Made by a program: the position numbers and the translations under genes. A stretch of DNA of 64,000 nucleotides from Cyanophora paradoxa (lineage: Eukaryota > Glaucocystophyceae > Cyanophorales > Cyanophoraceae): assembly GCA_004431415.1 (NCBI GenBank), contig QPMI01000115.1, positions 87,309 to 151,308 of the forward strand, given 5' to 3'. Below, piece by piece: positions 56,623 through 64,000 of the stretch. Numbering within the stretch: position 1 is the stretch's first letter; each line of letters starts with the position of its first letter. A model generated the notes under the pieces. The model saw nothing but the letters and a program-made list of their open reading frames with translations, had not been told where the DNA came from and searched no databases.

Positions 56623-57302
56623 TTATCCGTGAAAGAGGGTGATGTCGCCACCGATGTTCATGACGCGGGCCCCAGGCACAGAGTCAGCGTCGGTGCCGTA
56701 CGCGTAGGAAATCGAGCACTCACGCAGCTCCGCGCAGAGGCTGGCGCCCGTGCTGAAGTGGGGCTGGTCGGCGGCGTAGGAGAGGGGGAAGACCTGGAAC
56801 CTGAAAAAGGTGAAGGGGAAGCGGGGTAGAGTCGAGCCGCGTGGGTTGCCGCCCGTGTAGAGGGCCCCCAGGGTCGCGGGACTTGGATTGAATTTCGTGA
56901 AGAGCACGTCGCCCTTGAGCGTACCCTCATCTGGTAAGTTCCCGTACCCGGAAGATTCGAAGAACTGGGGTACCGGTTCACGGTGGGGCCGTACCCCGTC
57001 TCCCTGAACTTGACCTCGAGACAGCGCAAGACGTTGGCAGTGGCCGTGGCAGGTGCCACCTTTTTCACGAGTCCTGATTCGTGCAGCAGCTCGATAACCT
57101 CTGCGCTGAGGCTCAGAGGGTCGAAGAAGAGCTGGTAGGAATAAATCTTGGGCGTGGCGTAGGCGTTCTGAACGACCTGAATCACGACGGGATTCTGCAG
57201 AAAGACGTCGACGTAACTGCCGGAGGGTATGCGTGCGAAATCCTTGGTGTTGTTGCCAACGTCAAGTGAGCCGCTGAGGGTCTGGTACCAGTTGGAAGTC
57301 AT
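56623..57302 (-). CDS. Structural-type beta-rich protein, paralogue with one frameshift
   Basis: The start ATG 57302 ('MTSNWYQTLSGSLDVGNN') leads to 'FLQNPVVIQVVQNAYATPKI', 'LFFDPLSLSAEVIELLHESG' and 'LVKKVAPATATANVLRCLEV', which align block by block with the gene at 55787-56599. Near 56965 the frame breaks (after 'VNRYP') and the sense continues in another frame as 'VLFTKFNPSPATLGALYTGG' through 'MNIGGDITLFHG' to a stop at 56623. A one-base indel near a CCCC/GGGG run would restore it. It may be a pseudogene or a sequencing error. Function as for the neighbour: probable virion component. Confidence 0.6.
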
Positions 57303-57340
57303 TTACCCGGGGCAGATATTTTTTCGGATCGTAGAGGAAA

Positions 57341-59472
57341 ATGCCCCGCTTCGTATTCGTGAAAAAGCAGGTGGTGCAGGCTCCGCAGTATGGCGTGGAG
57401 CCGATCTCGCTGACTGTGGGCAGGCCCCAGGTGCGATCGGGCTCCGTGCTCAACAACGGGAACAGTACGTACGGCTTTCAGCTGAACTGGGTCGCGGTCA
57501 CCAACGCCGTCAAGTACAAGGTGTACAGGGCGACCAGCATCAACGGCCCCTGGGATCTCGTGGCCACGGTGAATGCGCCAACCGTCACCTACACGGACTC
57601 TCCCTTTAGTTTGGGGGCCCAGCGACTCTACCGCGTGGCGGCGGTTCGCGAACAGGGCAGCAGCAGCACGGGCTCTGATGGCAAAGCCCGCCCACAACCT
57701 ACGCACAGTCGCTTCTCTACACCCACGAGGGTGCCATGAGCAATTACATTCTCTTCCAAGGCATAGGCGGCTTCAGCCCGCAGATCGAAGCCTACACCAC
57801 GCTCACGACCGCCACGGCCCAGACCTACGGCGATTTTATTGCCGGGGCGCCCCGCGTCTTCGGGCTTCCCGAAACCCGCCATAGTCGTCACAATCAACTG
57901 GGTGGCCATGGAGGGCGCGGACTCGATTCGAATTTACAGGAACGGTACGCCAATCGGATTTGCGAGCAGTGCCCTGTCTACCTCGTACATTGACGATAGC
58001 ACTGCTCTTACGTGGGGCACGGAATACTCTTACCAGGTGGCCGGCATCGTGGGCGGTGTCGAATACGACAAGTCCGATCCGCTCCTGGTCTGGACTATGC
58101 CAAACGCCCCACGAACGTGACGGCATCAGCACCCAACGACCAGCAGCAGCCTGTCAGCCTCAGCTGGACTGCGTCCACGGGAGCGACGGGATACAAGATT
58201 TACAGAGACGGGGCCTACCTCACAGACTCCGCGACCAACTCCTACAGCGACACGACCACCGTCTGGGGTACAGGGTACGAGTACCAGATCTCCGCGACGA
58301 ACACGGGAGGGGAGGGCCGAAGAGTATTGCGGCGTACGTCACACGGACCCGGGGCGCCCACTGGGCTCACTGCAACCCCCGCGGCGGGGGCAGCACAGCC
58401 TGTTGTGCTCGAGTGGTCGGTGCCGGTGACGGGCGTCACCGTCTCCTACAACATCTACAGGGGTGGCGTGTTCCTTGCCAGCGACACGAGCAGCCCCTTT
58501 TCGGACACAACGACCGTTTACGGAACCACTTACACTTACACCATCAAGGGCGTCAACCAGATCGGCGAGGAAGGCCCTCAGTCCTCGTCTGCCAGTGCAA
58601 CAACTGCAAACGCTCCTGTTTTGGGTACATTCTCCTACACCGGGGCCGACCAGACTTTCGTAGTACCAACGGGGACTGTGGCTGTGCGTGTCATCGTATG
58701 GGCGGCCGGGGGTGGAGGCGGAGAACGCGCAGGTACGGGGGTCCGTGGAGGCGCGGGTGCTTGCGTAGTTGGTACATTGGCTGTGTCCTCGGGGGAGACG
58801 CTCATCCTTGTTGTTGGATGCGGCGGCCCAAAGGGTGTATCGGGGACTGCCACTGCTACCGTCTACGGAGGTGGTGGAAGGGGCTGGAGCCATAGCGTCG
58901 ATCCGGAGTACAAAAACGGCGCCGGTGGTGGTCGTTCTGCAATTCAGCGCGTTGCAGGGACCGACTTGGTTGTTGCAGGGGCCGGAGGTGGGGTACATGT
59001 GATTCGAATGGCGGCGGGGAGTAGGCGGGGGTTGACCGGTGGTGCGGCTGGGTTGGTTGGAGTAACCGGAGAGATACCGGCTCAAGGAGGCACCCAAACC
59101 GCTGGCGGAGCCGGTGTTGTGGCCTCAGGGGCCAGGCCCAGCAACCCGGGAACTTTGCGCCAAGGTGGAGAGACTGGGCCTGATTCAAGCGGCTACAGGT
59201 TCGGTGGTGGTGGTGGTGGTGGTTACTTCGGTGGAGGCTCTGGGTCCAGCAGGAGCGGAGTGTCAGAGAACCCAATAGCAAGAATGTTTGGAGGTGGCGG
59301 TGGCTCGAGCTACATAGGAAACTTGACGGATGCTACGGTGTATCCTGGGTCCGGCCAGGTGGCAGGAAATAGCGGAGACGCTCACTACGCAGCAGGCATT
59401 GGTAGGGGCGGCAACGGTGGCTCGTCTTTCAGCGACGGTGGCAACGGTCGAATTGTGATACTCGCGGTGTAG
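57341..59472 (+). CDS. Fibronectin-III repeat / glycine-rich fibre protein, several frameshifts
   Basis: The start ATG 57341 ('MPRFVFVKKQVVQAPQYGVE'). Four fibronectin-III-like units are visible by their 'W...A..Y.IYR.G' core: 'LNWVAVTNAVKYKVYRA' (57484 on), 'INWVAMEGADSIRIYRNG' (about 57894), 'LSWTASTGATGYKIYRDG' (about 58160) and 'LEWSVPVTGVTVSYNIYRGG' (about 58408). After 58620 comes 'TFSYTGADQTFVVPTGTVAV' and a long glycine-rich domain (58690-59472) ending 'GGNGRIVILAV', of the kind found at tips of phage and viral fibres. The sense changes frame near 57690, 57850, 58105, 58315 and 58350, each close to short C or G runs. Either it is decaying or the assembly has indels. A second start at 57736 ('MSNYILFQGIGGFSPQIEAY') could mean two overlapping genes. 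Confidence 0.65.
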
Positions 59473-59492
59473 TTATTCCTAGTTGTTCCAGA

Positions 59493-60548
59493 TCAGCTCG
59501 CCAGTGCCGCTACCTGGTCTTTGAGAGTTTGAACTTCTTGTGAAAGTTCCTGAATTGCCTTCAACGACAGGAAATGAGCCTGTCGTAGTTTACCCGAGAA
59601 ATCCATCCGCGTTCTCGAAAACGAGACTCGGGAAGACGCCTTGGACTTCCTGTGCGATGAGACCGTAATCCGTTTTCGAACCCCCGAGGATGTGTTCTTC
59701 CAGGTGAACGACACGGGATTCAGCTGCAGCAGAAGAGGGAGAATGCCCGACATGCTCGCGACATTTTCTTTCAGGCGGCTATCGCTCGACGAGTTTGTCA
59801 GGTATCCTTGAGCATCCGAATAAACGGCTCGGTTTCCATCGCCCGTGAGCGTCGAGACGATGAGCCGACCCGTGATGCCAACGCCGACGGTTCCGCACAG
59901 CAGTCGTTCGGTGCCGTTGTTTCTCAAGGATAGACCAGAGCTGACGCTTCCGCTATCAACGATTGAAGTGTTTGCTATGCTTAGGCCATTAGTAGGGCCT
60001 TCGATTGCCGAGGTAAATAGAGTACCTGTAACACCAACGCCAAGAGTCCCACAGAGGAGTCTATCGTTTTCGTTGTACTTTATAGCTACGCCTGAACCAC
60101 CGCCATTTATGTACGGTGACGTTCCGGTAATTTGCAGCTTATCGTCCAATGTAACGATGCCCGCCAAGTTTGAAGCCCCGCTCACCCTAAGCCCCCCACC
60201 ACGTTTGCTCCGCCTCCTTGCACATACAGAGCCGCATTCCCCTCCCCGTTCACAGTCCCATTAAAGGTCACCTGATTCGTGGTGTACCCGCTCCCGTCCC
60301 AGGCCCGTTCGTGACGGTGAGCCTCTGCGTCCTCACGCGCCCCGGCACGGCCGACCCGCCTCCCGCGTGCGCATCTTGTCGCAGCGCAGCTCGCCGACGC
60401 GGACGAGGTCGGCCTCGGAAAAGGGGACGGCCGTGGCGTTGTAGGGGGCCTCGGTGGCCTGGTTTCCGAGGGTGGTCTCCTTAATCGTGTGATCGCCCTT
60501 GTGATTCACGCTGGCAGCATAGGTAAATAGAGGGACAGCGACCGACAT
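59493..60548 (-). CDS. Fibre protein with C-terminal Peptidase S74 intramolecular chaperone, frameshifted
   Basis: The likely start is ATG 60548 ('MSVAVPLFTYAASVNHKGDH'). A frame change near 60330 leads to 'TNQVTFNGTVNGEGNAALYV' and on to 'GASNLAGIVTLDDKLQITGT' (60180 on), a repetitive beta-helix-like region with two 'ERLLCGT.GVG.TG' repeats. The end shows the S74 hallmark 'SDSRLKENVASM' (about 59780), with the serine and lysine of the self-cleavage dyad, then 'LPLLLQLNPVSFTWKN', and in shifted frames 'DYGLIAQEVQGVFPSLVFEN' and 'LKAIQELSQEVQTLKDQVAA'. In known fibres this domain trimerises the shaft and then cuts itself off. Frame breaks near 59690 and 59600 would block a functional C-terminus as assembled. 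Confidence 0.75.
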
Positions 60549-60572
60549 TTTTGGATTGCATCAGAAAATCGA

Positions 60573-63500
60573 TTACATAAGCAGCTTGCCGATCGGGTCC
60601 AATGAATAAAAAGCTGGACAATTTGGGTGGGCGTGACCGTCATTCTGGGTTGGAATCTCACTTTAACTGTAAAGCCAGTGTGACTCACCGCCGTGACGTT
60701 GGCCCCGTAGAAATCGACATCCGTGCTGCCGCGGGATTGATGTCGAACGAGGGGGTTACGTTAATAACCGGCGTTGGGTTTGCTGGGTCCCCAGTCCGCC
60801 TCCAGTGTCGTACGCTGTCCGAATGTAATGTTGAACGTCACCGTGTATGTTGAATTGATGTTAAACTCCGTGTACGCAGCGTAGGAGTGGAAGGACGTGC
60901 CGTGCGTTATGTACGCATCCATGTTCACGTTTCTGTGCCCGTGCTGGTGAGCGATACTCTGTGTGACTGTGCGTAGAGGGTGGGAAGGAAGTGGGTCGGT
61001 CGATGACATTATCCCAGTACACATTGTGATGTGTGTAGAGGGGGGGAAGGTAAGTGGCTTGCCCGTTACGTTGTCCAATCCACGGAGATGTTCGTCAAGT
61101 CCGGGGCCGTCCAGTCGCTGATCTGAGAGATGGTGTGCTGGTGGTCTGCGTGGGGATACGTACTCGGCTTCCCGTGATGCTATCCCACGCCCACGTTGTT
61201 GGTATCACGGTATCGTCGGCCTCCCGCTGAGATCTGCATACGCCCCGTGTGTGCCACCGTCGCCAGCTGCGGCACGGCAACGCCCACGGTGCTCACGGCC
61301 TGGCTCGCCCCCGGCGCCATGTGCCACTCGTAGTTCTGCGATGCAAACACGGGCTGGCCTGGCTCGGGCGCCAGTACTCGATGCTTTGGCGATCTTCTTG
61401 GTGTATGGTGCTGCAGGCCTGTCAACCAATTTATCGACGTAGGCTTGGGTACCAGCCAGTTTTGCCTTGGGGCTCTGCGAATTGATCCGTTGTCTATGAA
61501 GGCCCGTAATTCCTGAAGGCCTCGGCCTCCCACCAATCCTGCATGCGAAGGTCCCGGGAATCTCGAGGCGCGAGTTGGCGTCGCCAGGCGGGCACCTGCG
61601 CCCCCGTTCGACGAGACGCCGAGGTGACGGATGGCCGAGCCGAATTCGCGCCTTAGGGCTTCGATGTGATTGATCCTGTTGAGGCCCTCCTGGTAGACGG
61701 CAATTAAGACGCGCTTCCGCCCCTTGGCTCCTCTTTATCATCGCTTCAGGTCGCGCATAAGTCGACTCAGGGCGAGCGAAGTCGACCCGAAGCCTCCTGC
61801 ATTTAACGGTGAGCTGGGAGAGGAAGAGCACGGGCGCGCGATCGATTTCGAGCAGGGTCTTCTGGTCCTTGGGGTACGGTAATCGTTGATGCTGTTGTCG
61901 AGCGCGCGAATGAAGGCTGCAGCTCTTCGGCTCCTTGATTTCGTTTAACCGCAGGCTCCTGGGCCAAGAGCGAGGCCATTTCGCGCGCCTCCGAGGGTCG
62001 TACACACCCAAAAATCCGGAGCCCAGCTGCCTCCAGCCGATTAATTCGGTTGCGCAGCTGGCTCGCCTCGTCGCCACGTCTCGACGCCCCAGTCGTAGAT
62101 CTGTTGCGAGAGCTCCGCGATGAACTGTATGGTGTCGGTCGCCAGTCGACGGGGACTTGAAAAAGTTCTTCACGATTTCTTCGCGCTGCGCCCGTGATGA
62201 TATCCACGATCACCTGCGCGATGGCGCCCGCGAGGATGGACAGGCCAAGTCGCCCACCGTGCCGATCCTCATTTTCGTGAGGGCGCTCAGGGCGGACGAC
62301 ATGCCCGTCTGAAGGCCAAAAGAGCCGACCGTCATGATCATCTGATCGCGGAACGTATCGAAGACTGGCTCCCCTATCTTGCCCTGCGAGAGCGCCTGGT
62401 AGGCCGAGAGCAGGCCGCCGGCCGTCGCCAGCCCAAGGCCCGCCGCCGCCGCGCCCGCCCGCCGCATGGCCCGCGAGCCCGTACCCCCGAGCCCGGCGCC
62501 CACCAAGTCGATGCCCGCCCCCTGAAATAAATCGGCTGCCCCGAAAGACATGCCGTCGTTGTTCGCCGTACCCGCCGCCGAGAAGAGCGTCTCGGCGCTG
62601 AGGCCTCCTTGGCCACCCCGGGCCGCCTTGCCCTCGGCGCCCCAGGTACGCGTCGCGCTGCTCTTTGGTGGTGAATCGCTCGAGGTCGAAATCGGCGAGG
62701 GCGTCGGCGGTGGCGCGGTTCCAGTCGCCGTAGGGCATGAGGGCGTTGCGCAAATAACGTCCGAGTCGCCCATCACGCGCCTGTCGAGCGTCTGAAACAC
62801 GCCCTCGGAGGGCAGGCGGCGGTGCCCGGGCGCATCTCCTCCACGGAAACGTCGTCCCTCTCCGCGAGTGTGATGTCGTCTGGGCTGGCCAAGCCGACGC
62901 CCGCGCCCTCATCGGCGTACGCCCTTCCCCTCGTTTTAATATTTGATTGGCCTCCCGTTTCAATGCTTGGTACTCTGTCTCTACCTTGGTCTTTCTTGCC
63001 TCTTCCTCTGCCGCCTTGCGCTCTGCGATCTTCCGCCTCTGCTCTTCTATCTCGGCGTTGCGTCTCGCCGCGTTCTCCTTGGCTTGCTGCTTCCGCTCTT
63101 CGATCACCCTGTTTGCGTACTCCTTGTCCGCTTGGGCCTTTCTGTAGCGCTCCTCGATCTGACTCTTGGCCTCGTCTCCTCTCTTCCTTAGATCGCCCAT
63201 GAATGCCGTCGTATCTATGTGAATCTTGTATTTGGCGGGTGGGTGCTCACGTTTGAAGGCCTCCAGATCGCGCACCATGGCATCGTACTGCGCGAGCCCC
63301 TCCGCTGGAATGATGGCTCTTCGCATTTCCCAAAATTTGCTCAGCTTGCCACGTAATCGACCATGGAGAGGTACGCGCTCTGTGCGCCCGCGCTCACCGT
63401 TTTCGGATTGGCTCGCAGCTCTGCCAAAACTCCCCCTTTTGTATCCGGTACAGTGACCATTCGAGGGCTCCCCGCCACAGGCTCGCTTCCGTCCGCAGTT

Positions 63501-64000
63501 CTCTGTGCATCTCCTCCACGTCGCCGTATGCTATCCAGATGGCATCGCTGATGGGCCTCTGAACAGCCTGACGCTCAAAGTTTTTCCACTTCTCATCGGC
63601 CATCTTTCTCCTCAGTTCTTCGGCGTCTTTCTGACCCCTTCCCGTCAGCTGATCCATAACGTAGCTAAAGTCGCGCATGTTCTCTTCCATGGCGCGGAGC
63701 CTGTCCCCGATGCATTTCCTTCTTTCAGTCTTTTGAGCTCGAGCGGTAAAAATCCATCTGCGCCCCCCTGAACGTCTCCAGTCGTCGCTTACGCTCCGCT
63801 ACCTTCGGCTCCTCCAGCCGTGCAAATTCCTCGTCTGATGCAGTTTGCATTGCCTTCAGTCGTTCCTCTTCTGTCTGGCAGCTGCCTCCTCGTCCGCCCT
63901 GCGCCGCTGCTCTAACGCGTCGAAGAGGGCCCTCTGATCCTCGAGCGTGAGGCCAATGAGCTCTTCCACCTGGTCGCTCCTACCAGCCGCGCGAAGGGCA
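60573..64000 (-). CDS. Very long coiled-coil / fibre protein, frameshifted, 5' end beyond window
   Basis: A continuous minus-strand coding signal enters at 64000 and ends at TAA 60573, broken by many one-base frame changes. From the N side: charged coiled coil ('LEDQRALFDALEQRRRADEE', 'KDAEELRRKMADEKWKNFER', then 63240-62960 'IEEQRRKIAERKAAEEEARK'); a glycine/alanine and hydrophobic middle (62560-62200: 'AGAAAAGLGLATAGGLLSAY', 'MIMTVGSFGLQTGMSSALSA', 'LGLSILAGAIAQVIVDIITG'); a mixed region (62170-61300); three repeats of W-D-x-[IV]-x-x-[KR]-P-x-x-[FY]-P...H-x-H (about 61195-60960); and a C-terminal beta-rich block 'NVTAVSHTGFTVKVRFQPRM' that resembles H-type lectin domains. This resembles tailed-phage tape-measure plus tail-fibre parts. 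It could be two genes; frame breaks prevent a decision. Confidence 0.6.

Overview
The window reads as nuclear DNA of a GC-rich unicellular eukaryote, probably an alga or another protist. Most genes are split into many short exons by introns of about 50-80 bases. Donors are GT or, unusually often, GC, and acceptors are CAG or TAG. The host genes encode kinesin-1, an AMSH-type JAMM deubiquitinase, a BTB/BACK protein, a TmcB-like membrane protein and a secreted propeller-like protein. A haptophyte or pelagophyte would fit, but nothing here fixes the lineage. Exon coordinates were worked out by hand from splice signals and from paralogue comparison.

Bases 1-23282 hold an inverted duplication of one large unrecognised helical-repeat gene. 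The left copy (1-4470, +) is cut by the window edge and the right copy (23282-16310, -) looks complete. Between them lies a long multi-exon TmcB-like membrane protein gene (about 6.8-15.7 kb, +). Bases 23993-33041 hold a second inverted duplication: two kinesin-1 heavy-chain genes transcribed away from each other across a 283-base gap. Their motor exons, and at least one intron, are nearly or fully identical, while the tails have diverged.

From 33.8 to 51.6 kb come a polytopic membrane protein (-), a secreted propeller-like protein (+), an AMSH-like protease (-), a BTB/BACK protein (+) and a two-span membrane protein (+). Several start as head-to-head pairs over short gaps. Two hAT-type transposon relics, each with perfect 8-base target duplications, sit side by side at 45.6-46.7 kb. 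One keeps a piece of transposase.

From about 52.7 kb to the end the character changes. Genes are intronless and densely packed, some overlap, and several are broken by frameshifts. Products look viral: an HNH endonuclease, two related structural-type proteins, a fibronectin-III/glycine-rich fibre, a protein ending in a Peptidase S74 intramolecular chaperone, and a very long coiled-coil/fibre protein with phage-like W-D-x-x-T-G-K-P...H-x-H repeats. Three heptamer (TTGGGAC) arrays with a shared flanking sequence punctuate the left part. I read this as an integrated, partly decayed or error-containing viral element that runs past the window. No capsid, packaging ATPase, polymerase or integrase gene is visible in this part, so its group is unresolved.
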